Source of the DNA: Chalciporus piperatus
Lineage: Eukaryota > Basidiomycota > Agaricomycetes > Boletales > Boletaceae
Direction of reading: 5' to 3'
DNA: 64,000 nt
Assembly: GCA_038093975.1 (NCBI GenBank)
Contig: JBBPTG010000049.1
Coordinates: 98,144 to 162,143 of the forward strand
Each line of letters opens with the position of its first letter. The stretch's first letter is position 1. The translations under genes and the position numbers were made by a program. Below, piece after piece: positions 1-11,962 of the stretch. Below the pieces are notes generated by a model that searched no databases, was not told the DNA's origin, and saw only the letters and a list, made by a program, of their open reading frames with translations.

Positions 1-428
1 CCCTCGGCGTGACAGTCTTGCACACACCTGGACACACCCCAGACGAGCTCGCGTTATGGGATGCTGAAGAAGGCATGTTATACGTCGGAGACACACTTTA
101 CGAGGACGACCCCATCATATTCTCGGAAGAGGGATCTCTCCCAGCATGGTTCGCAACCATCGACTACTTGCTGACTTTCGTGCAAAGTCAGCCCAATGCT
201 AGCGAGGTGAAAATCAACTGCGGGCATGCGACAGCGATGAAGCCTGCCATCGATGTTCTCGAGGCTACAAAGATGTTCATGCAGGATGTTGTATCTGGGA
301 AAGAGCCGTCGAGGAATAGGTATCAAAGAAGGGGTGGTGTGTGGACGGTCGAGTATAGGCAATCGAGTCGTCGGTTTTCGTTGCGGTGTCCCGAGAGGCT
401 AGTATTGGAAGCGAGAGGTAGCCAATAA
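1..428 (+). CDS. Metallo-beta-lactamase-fold hydrolase, 3' end (partial)
   Basis: The left edge cuts this gene. The frame is open from base 3 and ends at TAA (426-428), leaving about 141 residues. The segment TPGHTPD near the start matches the second metal-binding motif of the metallo-beta-lactamase fold, where the His binds metal. The segment YVGDTLY about 15 residues later supplies the metal-bridging Asp, and INCGHAT supplies the last His. The HxHxDH motif must lie left of the window. Family members are usually zinc hydrolases acting on thioesters, phosphodiesters or lactones, but the substrate cannot be told from this part. The apparent start at base 9 is only a GTG inside the gene. Confidence 0.8.
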   Translation, partial: LGVTVLHTPGHTPDELALWDAEEGMLYVGDTLYEDDPIIFSEEGSLPAWFATIDYLLTFVQSQPNASEVKINCGHATAMKPAIDVLEATKMFMQDVVSGKEPSRNRYQRRGGVWTVEYRQSSRRFSLRCPERLVLEARGSQ

Positions 429-724
429 AGACTTTTCAACAGCGGCCGCTATTTGCCCAATGATCGCCTAGAGCTAGGCGGACTCCAGTTCACCCCGAGA
501 GGACTGTCAGAGAAAAGAACCCGCGGCAAGTAGGGTCATAGAGGAGAGGGAGTGTTCAAGGAGTGTGGGGCATCGCAACCAAACGAGGGGTATACGGAAA
601 GTCGGTATGAACGAGAGGTTGGGTTTCATCAGTGAATTAGTGAAGTTGGCTGAGAGGCGAGCAATACTAGCTCAAATTAGGTATTGGAATTCAAACAATA
701 CACGCGACGTACCACCTCACGCAC

Positions 725-2172
725 TCATCGCTTTTTAAGCATGTCTTGCTCCAGCTGGGCCAAGAAGGCATCTGCTTCGGTAAATCCAGTCTTCGAGGGA
801 CGCGACCCGGAAGGTTTGGGCATACGTGACTTGGACGCCGTAGCTTGCTTCTCAAGAGCCGCAAGCGGATCGCTGGGGCCATCAACCGGCGGAGGGGCAG
901 CGACAAAAGGAACCGAAGGCTCTGATGTCTCCTTGTCTTCTTGTGGTTTCGTCTTCCTGCGTTTCGCCTCCAACATTGCACGCCGATTTTCTATCTCCCT
1001 CTTGCGTTTCTCCAGTGCTCGACTCGGAGCGGGCCCACTGTCTTCTTCACGCATGCCATCGACTTCGCCAGGCCGCACATCCGTCGCACCAAGATCCTCT
1101 CGAGTCTTCTTCGTCTCTTCGCGCGCCGCCTTTAGCTCATCCATTTGTTGCTTCCGGGTCTCCTCATCGCCAGAGAACTGATAGAAGGCAGCACCTTTGG
1201 CGCGCACCTCCTGCGATGCGTCATAGTGCGAGGCAAGCGGATTATCTGCCTCTGCGAGCTCCTCCTCCACAGCTTTCACTCGTTCCGCAGACGGCTCATA
1301 TACGGGGAAGAAACCGACAGGGTTGTCTAAAGAGTGTGTCAGTAACACATAAAGTACTATTTCAGCGCATATACGCACAAATCACGTCCCTGGAATGAAA
1401 AGTTGATATGAGGCTCGTTCGTGTAAAAATGGTATCAACTTACCCATCATCGACTGCTTCTTCGTCGTGTGATTTGGGCAAGAGATGCCGCGGTACCTCT
1501 GAATATTTTGCGGTCCTCAACCGCCCGAACTCGTCCTCATACTCGATGATAGGATCGTTCTGTATCCAACAAGTCCCAGATCAGTACTGCAGGCATACAT
1601 TATGCAAACCATACCTCTTCTTCCCCAGGCTTCGTAGGAACAGTCAGCGATTCGTCGACATCATCGCTATCCGACGAGTAATGATCCGCTTTCGAATCGA
1701 ACTAGAAAGCCAAACGCATGTCAGGCCCCGACACGACAACACGCGTGCCGCTCACTCACATCGACCAAGAGCGCCTCATACTGCTTCTCACTCAACCCAC
1801 CAGACTGTCCTTTCCGAAGTTTGTCATACACCTTCGCCTTGCGCTCCAACGCAGCTCGTGCAGATTCCACTGTAACCTTGCTCACTTCTTCGAGCTCCAA
1901 GTCTCTTGTCGCGCGCCCATGCACACCCTTGTTCGACCGCGCCCATACAGTGGGTTTCTATCATGATATATAAACTTCACGTTAACGATAATTATGGAAA
2001 AGTGATGGTATCATACCTTGTCTGGTCTCTTCCCCTCTCCCGGAACGTACTTGGGACCTCCTGCAACCTTGCTCCTAGCGAACTCGTCTGATTTCTTGGC
2101 TAGTTCCGCTTTGAGATCGAAAAACGAAGATACGCTGACGCCCGCAGCTTTCGCCTTGTCGATGGGCGGCAT
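725..2172 (-). CDS. CCDC174-like coiled-coil protein (six exons)
   Basis: A phase-consistent chain of six exons (2172-2017, 1957-1760, 1701-1615, 1559-1444, 1389-1379, 1326-725) gives 389 residues. The N-terminal FFDLKAEL segment, the following KPTVWARSNKGV block, the helical ERKAKVYDKLRKG block, the EYEDEFGRLR block and the C-terminal FYQFSGDEETRKQQM helix match, in order, the landmarks I remember from animal CCDC174 (DUF4078 family). That protein is nuclear and linked to the exon junction complex; a role in RNA processing here is inferred. The C-terminal half is charged and probably coiled coil, then Ser/Pro-rich. The 11-base fifth exon is the weakest part, although it keeps the frame. Its 3' end faces the metallo-beta-lactamase gene. 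Confidence 0.8.
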
Positions 2173-2765
2173 CTTGATGTCCCTTTGGGTATCCTTGAAA
2201 GTTGAAACCTTGGTGGTAGTGATTTTATCCAACTCTCGCGCAAGCGCTGTTACACACCCAGAGGTCACGTGATAGATGACCCCTGTCAACTGTGGAAGGA
2301 AATTGGACTCGAACGAGTGTTGTGGTTATTAACCCCGAGGATACATATGAGACCGGAACTTAGAAGGCAGAGATAGAACAAGCTAGAGGTGTGACTCGGG
2401 ATGAGGCCTGAGGCCACTAAGTGGTTAAATTCTCTACATTCAAGTTCTTTGTGAACCACTTCCCCGACAGTGATCGATCCAAGATGATGAAGGATCCCCT
2501 ACCTTCCTCCGTCGGACCACCTTCCGAGCAGGTTTGAGTCATGGCGATCCATCAAATAACCAGTGCATCCAGACGTGGAAATGGTACGCAAACTCTATCC
2601 CCCAAAATTTACCCGAGCTTGCATAGTGAAATCCTACAGCTGTAGACCAACTGCGAAACAGGCTAGAACAAGAACAAAGAACTTGGCACTTAGACTGTGG
2701 CATACTAATCTACGATGGCTTCGTAAATCTATCTCTCCATCAGACCCCAGAAAGAAAAGAAATTT
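2173..2765. other. Intergenic, between two minus-strand genes
   Basis: This 593-base stretch separates the CCDC174-like start from the end of the Sds22 gene. It should hold the promoter of the former and the 3' untranslated region of the latter. I see no open frame with splice support and no repeat. Confidence 0.5.
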
Positions 2766-4217
2766 TCAGGGAACAACATACGTGGCATCAATCTGCTTCA
2801 CTTGAGGAAGCGATAGCATTATCTTCCGTCGGTAACTGGCACCTTCTGATTGCTGGCAGGGATTGCCCTCGAGATATATAGTCTCAAGGGCCTCCAGATG
2901 TTTGAGTTGTGGTTCGAGGGCCTTTAAATCTGGAATTTTGTTGTTGTTCAACTGCAACCACGAACGCATGATGAGCTGAAAATTCCATATCTACTTCAAC
3001 GATCGTACCCAAAGTTCCACCAATGATGCCAAATGTGAGATATTCTCTATCTGGGGAATGAAATTCGTGCCGAGATCCACCGTCTTGAGCTTATTCTGAA
3101 GGCAGACGTTATGAACACATCCAACATCATGCCCGTATTACTCACATTATGCTCGAGACCTTCAATTTTCTCTACTCCGTTGTGGCTTAGATATAGCTCC
3201 TCAAGATCCTCTAGCTTGTCAAGACTCTCAATTTTTGTGATACGGTTCGACTGGAGAGACAAGATCCTGAGTTTCTTGAGATTGTCCAGATTCTAGCACA
3301 GGAGAGAGTCGACATCGTGGACGACTGCTAGGAATGTCAAACATACCTCAAGTTTCGTAATTTTGTTCTTCCCTAGCCAAAGTTCTTCGAGATTCACGAG
3401 CGCGTCCAATCCTTCTATCCCCTGTAAATGGTGTCAGCATAACGCACCACCGATGTAATCTATGGCACACCCTGATTCTGTTGCCTCCGAGTTCGAGACT
3501 AGTCAGTGATACACATGTAGCAAGGCCGGTAATCTTCGATATACGATTCTGTACAAAATACACCGTCTGAAGGGATGGAAAGTGGGCAAGAGCGTCAGGG
3601 ATACTTCGTAGCATGTTGAACGAAAGATCCAATGTGCTATCGGAGCCCAACGATCCATCAGCCATAGTTCGGGGGAAGGAGATTGACTCCTCACATTAAA
3701 GAATCCATTTGATTCAGCGCATCCCCGACGTCCTTTATCTTGTTGTCATACAGGTCCAGTTCTTCCATCTTCTGCAACTGATGGAATACGTCTGGATCGA
3801 GGAACGAGACAGCGTTCTGTCTGAGACACAACCGCCTCAGATGCGCCGCGAACCGCTGCAACCTGAGTGGTTCTAGCGAGCCGATACGGGCATGGACGAG
3901 TTCGAGCTCCTGAATATACACCAAAGTTGATGATCACCTGTGCCAAATGAAGCGTACACGTGAAACGCACCTCTGTATCATCCGGAAAGGCTTCCAAAAA
4001 GTCCTCCTCGTTCTCCTCTACGCCTTCGTTAGCTGACTCATAGTCCGAGCCGTCATCCTGGTTGTGATCGTCTGCAGACGGTAATACCACTCGCGCGGTA
4101 GGCCTAGCGCGTGCGTAAGCGAGGAAGTCGTCTCTGCTGTCATTCTTTCACTTACCGCTCAACTACAACAAAGTCCTCTGCGCCAGTTGAACGTGTCTCG
4201 GCGTCTGATCCTGACAT
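2766..4217 (-). CDS. sds22: Sds22, leucine-rich-repeat regulator of protein phosphatase 1
   Basis: Eight phase-consistent exons (4217-4156, 4103-3971, 3909-3695, 3636-3471, 3421-3347, 3292-3146, 3095-3009, 2951-2766) give 356 residues. After an acidic N-terminus of about 65 residues come tandem 22-residue leucine-rich repeats of the SDS22 type, with segments such as LCLRQN, ELDLYDNKI, ELYLSHNGVEKIEGLE and the C-terminal cap RRKIMLSLPQVKQIDATYV. These line up with human PPP1R7 across the whole length. Sds22 binds the PP1 catalytic subunit and guides its maturation and mitotic function in the nucleus. The length is normal. A 193-base divergent interval separates it from a small plus-strand gene model. 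Confidence 0.95.
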
Positions 4218-4410
4218 GTCGATAGGCAGTGGATGGGAGAGACTTCGAGTCAGTCTCCCGAATTAGGTAACCCTACAGCAACCAAGAGTCCGATGAAGGA
4301 ACGTTTCTAACACTGGCAAGCGCAAAGTAATTTACATGCACACAGCACAATAAATCCCCTGTACCTGCGGACGAGTAGGGAATCCCACCTCTGCGGGAGT
4401 AGATCGCTCC
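4218..4410. promoter_or_regulatory. Divergent promoter interval (sds22 / small gene)
   Basis: The 193 bases lie between the start codon of the Sds22 gene on minus and the first ATG of the small plus-strand model. This is inferred from layout only. No specific binding site was recognised. Confidence 0.3.
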
Positions 4411-4857
4411 ATGGCCGCGAGGATTTCTCCCATTTCCATCAGGCGTACTAAATTTTCGTAAGTTGGATTACTCTTCACGTTACTTCCACCATTTCATAAA
4501 CTCTCAGCAGCTTCAAGCCTCCCAACTGTCCTTTCTTCGCGTCTATCGCAGTGTAAATACCATTCAGATCCTTTGGATCGTCAATCCTGCAGACCACATG
4601 CGCGATCCCGTTTCAGATGTAGTACGTCTTGTTGTTGGAAGCGAAGTCAAGTTTGCAGCTTTTTGGATCAAGGGACAAGAGCACACACTGGATATCGGAA
4701 CGAGGGTAAACAACACATTCAGATCTATGCGGCACGAAAGTCTGGGTTCATCACTGAGCGCCGAGCGGTGGACTCACAGGAAGATAGAATGATCGCTCAC
4801 GTGGCTCAGGCCCAAACGGATGGAAATCCTGGGATACGCTTCGTCTTTCTCAAATAA
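4411..4857 (+). CDS. Small hypothetical protein (three-exon model)
   Basis: The model joins 4411-4457, 4552-4705 and 4780-4857, all in phase, giving 92 residues. The first donor is a strong GTAAGT, and an ACTGAG branch-like sequence lies in the second intron. The N-terminus (MAARISPISIRRTKFS) is basic and lacks acidic residues, as in mitochondrial presequences, but this is weak evidence. The middle holds segments DVVRLVVG and FAAFWIKGQE, the end GNPGIRFVFLK. I do not recognise the family. The acceptor of the second exon is one of several possible, and more exons could lie downstream. Confidence 0.4.
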
Positions 4858-4873
4858 CATGTCCGTAGTTCAG

Positions 4874-5490
4874 TTTCTCGTCGGTCGAGTGCTCCTTCCG
4901 TCAGCACTTGTTCTCGGGGATTCCGCTACAGATAAGATGGAGCGAAGAACGCCCTGGATTCAAGTTCCATGTCCTTGGGTCTGCGGAGCATGATCGCGAG
5001 TCTGACGCGGGCCGAATTGGTTCTTCTGGCACGTCACCTGGCTTTAAGGTGAAAGAAACGTGGACTCGAAATACGGGCAATGTATCAGGAGGAACTTTGT
5101 CCTTTGCAGCAGGCGAGTTGAAAGCGATAAGAAACTTAGGTGCTGGGAGTCAAAAGTCAGTACTGTAGATGCTACATTATTCGACTAATAGTTTCGGGTC
5201 TCGTCTCTACCAGGTTTACTTCCGGAGGCAAACTTTGAGAGCAACGGAGAAGTTTGCTCGCTCCGTACCAGTATGGCCCCCTTCCGCGCGACCCAAATGG
5301 CGCGACTGGCAAGCACTCGCGGAGCATATACGTCACGGTAGATATGTTGATTCACGCGCCCATTTCCCTGCCATCCACATGGGATCTTTATCCTTATTTT
5401 TCACTGGGGATATTCAGGTGCTTTGCTGTGTTTCCCACTTCACATTATCAAAGGCCTTGTATTAGGGGGACCATATTGAGGTTGATCTAA
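4874..5490 (+). CDS. Unresolved coding-like region
   Basis: One frame is open from about 4869 to 5168, and after a possible intron (5152-5190) the same phase continues to 5465. A further possible intron (about 5215-5274) would switch to another frame that is open to 5490, with segments GPLPRDPNGATGKHS and LPSTWDLYPYF. Splice sites fit at each step, but no start codon is clear and no family was recognised. It could be the 3' part of the small gene just upstream, a separate gene or a decayed one. Boundaries are approximate. Confidence 0.2.
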
Positions 5491-7669
5491 CGGCGATATT
5501 ATGTGCACGAAGGTTACGGAAAAATCACCTATCTTGATCCATGGAATACACCGTCTGCCGCATTGCGCAAAACCTCGCAGCCTACGCTGCCCGTCTACTC
5601 CAGATTAAATAGCAATGCTCTGACCTCAGTGCTCCGCCTGTCAGACACATCAGCAGGGTTGGTGTCATCCTTGAAGGATGAGTGGGGCGTCAATACGCCT
5701 TGTTGGCGGCCGAGTGGGAACACTTGGTGATGATCACTCCGTCTGGGATCCAGGGTTGTACTTGACGCTCTATGTGGCCCCTTCACCATCGGGATAAGTG
5801 GGACGTGTGACACGAAATCGGCGTCCTTGTCGACGGAGCGCTAGTCAGCTACCGCAAGGGGGTGGTAGGCCATGTTGTTATTAATCGACCTGAAGACATG
5901 ACTGTCACATCAGCAGGGGGATTATGTGACATGGACTAGGTGACCGACCTCCAGACGTTGATGCTGTGGTAGCGTGCTTCCAAAAGTCGTGCAGCATCGT
6001 CCCCGAAGTGTCGCTTGACACGCTGCTCCAAAGTGGAGGTATCTGGTCTACGTGGACACAGCTGCGGAGAAGGTCCAGTGAGTAAAAATCTTCCTTGTGA
6101 TTCACGATCCGACACCGCTCACCGCAGGGCCTCGCATGTCAGTCTTTAGATTCCCCGTCTGTCCTTCAGTGCTCGTCCTGACGGGTGTGGTCAAAGATGA
6201 GGACTCTCTTCCCGCCAGTGTACTTCTTGGGGGGCATAAACAAATCGCCGTGATACTGTCCCCGTCGAGAAGGCTCGGAAACCCGCTGTTGTTGATGTTC
6301 GGGCTGACGACAGTGGCGCCGTGAATGACAGCAGGCCGACTGTCTTCCTGACGTTGGGCCTCGGCACGCTTGCGGGAGCCTCCCCAACGCCATGTAGATG
6401 TAGGGGGGTTGGCTGTGCGTGGGGACGTAAGTTGGGTGTCGTCTGGTTGTCGCGGGGACCTGAGACTGAGACGGTCATGTCAACCGCCGTTGGATAGGTT
6501 TTTACACGCGTCGACGAGTGATTTAAACCGTGGGCGGCGGGGGGGAGTGACTCAGGCTTAAATAGTGAGGCTCCAGGACGATCATGGATAACTCTGAGGG
6601 AATCGCGAGGGCATCTTGGTCGGGGGTCAGAGGGATTGAAGAGGGAAGGGGAAAGAAAACTACAGACAGACTTTGTCGCAAAGTGGGAAAAGAGTGGCGT
6701 GCTCCGGCTTGGTGTGGGCGACGAGGTTCCCCCCGGCTGGTAAACGAATTTAAAAAGCCCACGAAACGGGGATTATACAGCGACTCCGTATCAAGCCTCC
6801 GGTGCTCAGCCTGAGCCTAAATATTTTTGTTGGACAGTGTAGCCCGACGCGGGGAATGCAATGGCAGGATGGAGTTCGTCGGAAGTAGTCAAGCCTGCTC
6901 TTGCTACTACTGCCGGCGACTGTCACGCTACTATAGAGACTTCAAGCTTCAAGCTTCCGAGTCAAAGCTTCACCCCGATAGCCGAACTAGTTTATTAGGT
7001 TCAGGGAATAAAAAATATTTGCAAGTTCCTCGGACGGTCCGAACGAAGATCTTATTCAGACGGACTCTTGATTAGGCTCTACAATAACTATTCGCACTAG
7101 CAGAGCAAATCAGGGCTTGGGGGGAACTTCAAGCTTTTGCCCCAATTCGCCTAATTCAGGCTTCAGAAGCCATGCGGCTTCAATTCACATTCACCATCGT
7201 GATGCGATGAGGTCAATGAGCGGCCTCCACGAGAACCCCGTTACAGTACCCGTTACAGTATCCCCTGACGATGAATCCATTGTCCAGGCTTCATCTCATT
7301 CCACTCAACTTCCGCTCAGGGTTGTCCAACCACACTTTCTAAAACAATCGAACCAACACGATCGTGATTCATTAGACGTCCGCTACAATAAAATACATTG
7401 ACCATAAGTTGCATGTTATCGTACTGCTAACATTTGTCCGCCGAGGATGAAATAGTGAAAAGGGACGACAGAGTGGATGAATAAACAAGATGACAGGATG
7501 GATCGTCAATCGTGATCATGATGCAAATGCAGGCAAACCAGAAGTGGAAATGAACATGCACTGTGAGCGTGCATGTAAAAAAAAAAAAAAGACGAGCTGT
7601 TGCGAGGCAGAATGTCGCGATACAAACAAAAAAAAAAAGATCTGGAAACGGACGCACTACACATGACGC
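5491..7669. other. Gene-poor stretch
   Basis: About 2.2 kb with only short overlapping frames on both strands and no convincing exon chain. It contains short AAGCTT-rich repeats near 6943-6970 and two A-tracts (7577-7590 and about 7627-7638). The right end should include the 3' untranslated region of the WC-2-like gene. Confidence 0.5.
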
Positions 7670-10242
7670 TCAACGCTGCATCGTGTATCGCTCATGCCTT
7701 TTATCCGAGGTAAAAGATGAGCTAGGCATGCGTCGTTCATCTGCTTTCTCTCGTTCGAATGACGACAATGGTGCAAGTGTATTTGGTCCTCCGGATGCCA
7801 GCGCCGGTGATGTGACGTAAGGGTAGGTTGCGAGCCGGGAAGAGGGAATCCCCCCAGAATTATCGGGTCCTCGGAACGCGCGCTGTGACTGCTGATTGGT
7901 CAAAGGAGACGGAGTGTGGTACGGACTGATGGGGTTAAATTGTAGTCGTCCCTCACCCCGGGGTTGGAGTACATGACCAGGTGGTGGGGGAGGAGGCGGA
8001 TGTGAATAATGGACAAAGCTCAATGCGCTCGATGGTGGCGAGGGTGAGGGCTCTTGGGCCAATGGACTGTGCTGAGAGTAAACATCGCTCCCAGATGCCG
8101 AGCCGACAGACGAGGTCGAAGCGAACGAACTACTCTCGAACGCACTGCTTCTAGGGGCAGCACCGGCAATGGCAATGGGTGCTGATTGGCTTGGGCGGCG
8201 TGCCTCGTCTTTGGGCGGAAAAACGTTCCCCTTTTCCTTTTTTCGGCGTTGTGTCGTCGCCACGTGCCCCTCCTTTTTCGCACGAGAGCGAGCATAACGA
8301 AGACCACATCTATATCAGCCACAACACATGTGAGGCAGGAGTTGGGTACACGGGGAATGTGAAAAATTACGAACGCGTTACAAAGCTCCTTCTTGCCGCT
8401 CGGTCCTTTCCTCCACTCTGGACTCGACGTAACCTTACAGCTCGTGCATCGAAGAATACCAACAGGTCGGTTACTGCCCCGGGTGCTGGCCGCTTCTCGC
8501 GTAGAACCTGGACTTACGCGGTGTCGTGGAGGGGGAACCATATCTGCAGCTGAAATCGACAGGCCGACGTTATCGGGGCGGTGCCTATCATCATAATCCA
8601 CTTCGGGGCTCGGTGTGGGCTGGTAACCGTGATGAGATGCCCGCAAATCTCCGTAATTCGGGGATTCTGATAGCCTGCTGGAAGGGTGCGCTCCATATGA
8701 TGTATCACGCACCGAACATGAAGTGGAGAGAGAACCCAGGGCGTGGGTTGGACTGCTGCCTGCCGGCCATCGGTTATAATTTAATAATGAAGATGGTTCA
8801 GGGTGACTGGACCAAGTGGGAGGCGAGTAAGAAGGTAGAGAGTTAACGAAATGACCGTAAGATGGGGAAGGAGTGTTGACCGGTGGTAGCGTATAAGGGC
8901 TTGGTGAAACATTATAGGGATGCTGAGTGTGATGTGGCGCATAGCTGTCTTGAGCTCGATTCGTGTATTGTGGATGAGAAGACGCTCCAGGACCACTGCG
9001 GGGGTTCTGGATGGTATGACAGGCAAACATGATTGTGCCTACGTTTGGTGTAAGAAACACATGGCATGACGTCAAAGAAACACGAACCATGAGGTATGAA
9101 AACGCTCTCTACTTCACCCACCACTCCCGGCATCGTGCCAACGATCCTCCATCTTCTCGTGCAGCTAGTCTTAGCAGTGCTATCGTGTGTAGATGTTTGC
9201 ACTCCGGACGCCCGCTTGGCGAAGTCCTTTGCAGAGGGTTTGTTGGAGTATTCGTGACTGGAGTCAGGCGGCCAAATAAAGAGGATTTTGTATTCTGTAG
9301 AGCCGGGATTGGACAGGATCTGGAAGACCCTGGTGAGCACACCGGGTTGTGGGCAGTAGAATTGGAGTCTCTGGTCAAGGAGCGACAACTGCTCTTGACT
9401 TATCAAAGGTGTGCCGCACCAGTTCGTCCAAGGAGTCTTGCGTTGTTCATCGTTGTCCGCTGGTTCAAGGTCGACGACAGCGTGGATGAAACATAGGACA
9501 AGTCCTTCTGCGGCCCAACTAATTACGATGTCGACGGCCATATAGTGACTGTCCAGCGCAATTTTGTCCGCATCATGCCATGTTGGCAACGGTCCAGTAT
9601 AGCCGAGGATACGGCGAACTCTTGAAAGGCGACAATACCTGACCCTGGGGAGAGGGTTAAACAGGGTTAGAGGACGGATGGTCCGGGATGGGCGACGAAC
9701 CTTGTGACTGTGCCGTGGGTTGTTCTTTGTTCGAGTGCCTCGGTCAAGTCGGCTCGAGCGCTAGCCTCCTCCTCGGGATGGACAAAATTGAGGAGCGACT
9801 TGCCAATGAGCAGGTCAGCCTGATCTTCGAGATGGCTTGCGAGAATAGGGTCCAAGTAGATGAACTCCAATTCCGATGATAACAGCGACCAGTCTAGAAG
9901 TTAGAGGAAGATTAGTAAAGAGGTTACCGGAAGAGCGGGATGGTAGAGAATGGGGCATGATCGGAGGTCCGACCGGCGGTATAATAGAGAATATAAATAT
10001 TTGGAGGACTTACAGCAGCGAGTTTCACCAAATTTCGGGAGATTGTGCGCCATAGGATCGGCTGTATAGGATGTGGCCAAGGACGCGGTGGATGGGGTTG
10101 GGATGGCCTGTTGAGGGTAATCTTGGAAGGAGGAAAGGGGCAAGTGCGATCTGGCTGTTTGGTTATGTACGGGGGAGAGGTCAGCCAATGTTTGTTGGGT
10201 TACATGGTCCAAGCCTCGTTGTGATGACACGAGGAAGCTCAT
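7670..10242 (-). CDS. wc-2: WC-2-like light-signalling regulator (PAS + GATA zinc finger)
   Basis: Five phase-consistent exons (10242-10014, 9893-9701, 9644-9118, 9038-8375, 8309-7670) give 750 residues. A PAS domain begins near residue 77 (segments FIYLDPILASHL and LLNFVHPEEEASA) and continues past the conserved WTNWCGTP motif. After a long Ser/Pro/Tyr-rich linker comes one GATA-type zinc finger near residues 512-545 with the spacing Cys-X2-Cys-X18-Cys-X2-Cys (CTSC and CNACGLRYARSRAKKEG), split by an intron after CNA. WC-2 pairs with the flavin photoreceptor WC-1 and binds light-responsive promoters. No LOV domain is present, so this is the WC-2 partner. The tail after the finger is disordered. 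The gene is divergent from the ankyrin gene. Confidence 0.93.
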
Positions 10243-11068
10243 GACTGGGACCTGGAACGAATTCCGTACGTGACCGCCAATAATAGTATACGGTACGGTA
10301 CAGCACCGGGAGGGTGGAAGAACGGAGAATGAAAGTAAGGGGATCGATAAATAAATCGATCAATGACGCAGGGCAGAGCGAAATTCCGGGAAGTGGGGAC
10401 GAGCTTGTGCAACTGGGCGACGACCTGACTGCTGGTTTCCGAATATCGTTGTGACAAGGACCAGCGGGCAAGGCTCTGGCTTGATGGAGCTTGCAAGTTG
10501 CGGTAAGAGGAGTGCAACTCCAATGTTCTGGTTAAAATATTTCCGCTGAATAATTTGAGACGAATAGCCACCAAACGGCCCCGCCTCAAAACTTATTCGA
10601 TATACGGAGCTCATCTTATCGACACATGGTCGCAGTGGGCACACCATCTGCACAAATCCGTGCCACGATGATGGTCCATGCGCTGGTCATGGTGACGGTA
10701 CTGCTCTTGGCCCGATCGGTTTGGATCCGGCTTCGAGATCCACACGATTTATTTCCACTCGTCTATTCTTGCTGCATACCCTTGCATACCTCACCGTGGT
10801 CGATGGAGCTGCTTGCTGACAAGCTGAATCTAGTAGGGGAAGTTCGAAGAACTGGAACTGCCTCCTTGCCAGGCAGATCATGCCCAGGACAGCTGTGCCT
10901 TTCGTCATGTCCTAACGGCATATATAATATTACATTTACCCTCCATTTTTTACCCTAATTCCCTTTTTCGGTAACTTCTCCATTTTCGAAGATAAAGCCC
11001 TCACGGCGATCGCGATCGAACTTTAACATTAAGCCCATAAGTACTCAATCGAGAGCTGCGCGCTAGAC
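10243..11068. promoter_or_regulatory. Divergent interval between WC-2-like and ankyrin genes
   Basis: These 826 bases lie between two start codons and probably carry both promoters and any upstream leader. Frames inside are short and lack splice support. A GC-rich palindrome, GCGATCGCGATCG, occurs near 11008, and AT-rich stretches near 10920-10980 could hold a core promoter. No specific regulator site can be assigned. Confidence 0.35.
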
Positions 11069-11962
11069 ATGCCAGTACCCACACAAATACAGGAAGAAAA
11101 GAATATATGGGTTGCAGCAGGAGATGGTGACCTGGAAAGAGTCCGGGTCAGTCACTCTCGGCACCGTCATCCCCATGACCACCTGACCAGTCGTGCAGCA
11201 ACTCGTCGAACAACAGTGCATGTTGCTTTTCATCCTCGGCTGTCATTCGATCTGAAAGACAATATAACAGCAATCTCTCCAAATGCTCCTGATCCCTTCA
11301 CATACACCCCTATGCACGCAGCTGCTTCTTATGCCCAACTCGAGGTGCTGGCGTATCTCGTCCAACAAGGTAATAATCACGCAAGATTTGCGCCCGACTT
11401 GTTCTCTCAACCCTCCATCCAGGTGGTGACGTAAATATCACCGACGAAGATGGGGACACGCCACTATACACCGTTGAAACCATCGAAACTGCACAATGGC
11501 TCATCGATCACGGTGCTGTCATTGACAGGCGCAATGGCGAAGGTGTATCAGTAAGTTCATCACCCCTGTCGCGATCTGGTCCTGATTGTCCCACAACAGC
11601 CAATCGAACACCTCCAAGAAGATTCCCCCGAAGTGGCCGCCTTCCTTCAATCCAAATTAAACCCGTCCGCTGTTAGTCAAAGCAGCGACATCCCTGCTGA
11701 GCCCCAGCCATCGCAGTATTCTCAGAACGCCGCATCAGAAACTTTGACGTCCAACTTGATGCAAACTGTCAATGACATCATGCAACGTGCGGAAGCAGAA
11801 GGAACAGACCCAGATGAAGAGCTGCGGCAAGCCGTCAGCCGTACTGTTCTCGAAGGCGTATTGACCGGGTATGAGATGTCCACCCAAGATGGTGCGGACA
11901 CACCAAGTGCCGACGATGAAAATTCGAAGAGACATAGAATGAATGGATCCCATGGTGGATAA
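11069..11962 (+). CDS. Ankyrin-repeat protein
   Basis: Exon 1 (11069-11146) encodes a segment ending GDGDLERVR, a later exon ending at 11369 encodes SPNAPDPFTYTPMHAAASY and LEVLAYLVQQ, and exons 11423-11550 and 11600-11962 encode GGDVNITDEDGDTPLY and the C-terminal half. Together these form two to three ankyrin repeats followed by a helical, acidic C-terminus. The layout resembles small ankyrin proteins of yeasts and other fungi that act as protein-binding adaptors. The join between exon 1 and the second repeat is not clean: a 17-base piece at 11199-11215 encodes QLVEQ but joins out of phase, while skipping it (donor after 11150) keeps the frame. Confidence 0.8.

Noticed and set aside
684..1181. 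A 165-residue plus-strand frame
   Set aside because: It is the antisense of the last CCDC174-like exon, and its Ser-rich composition follows from the opposite strand.
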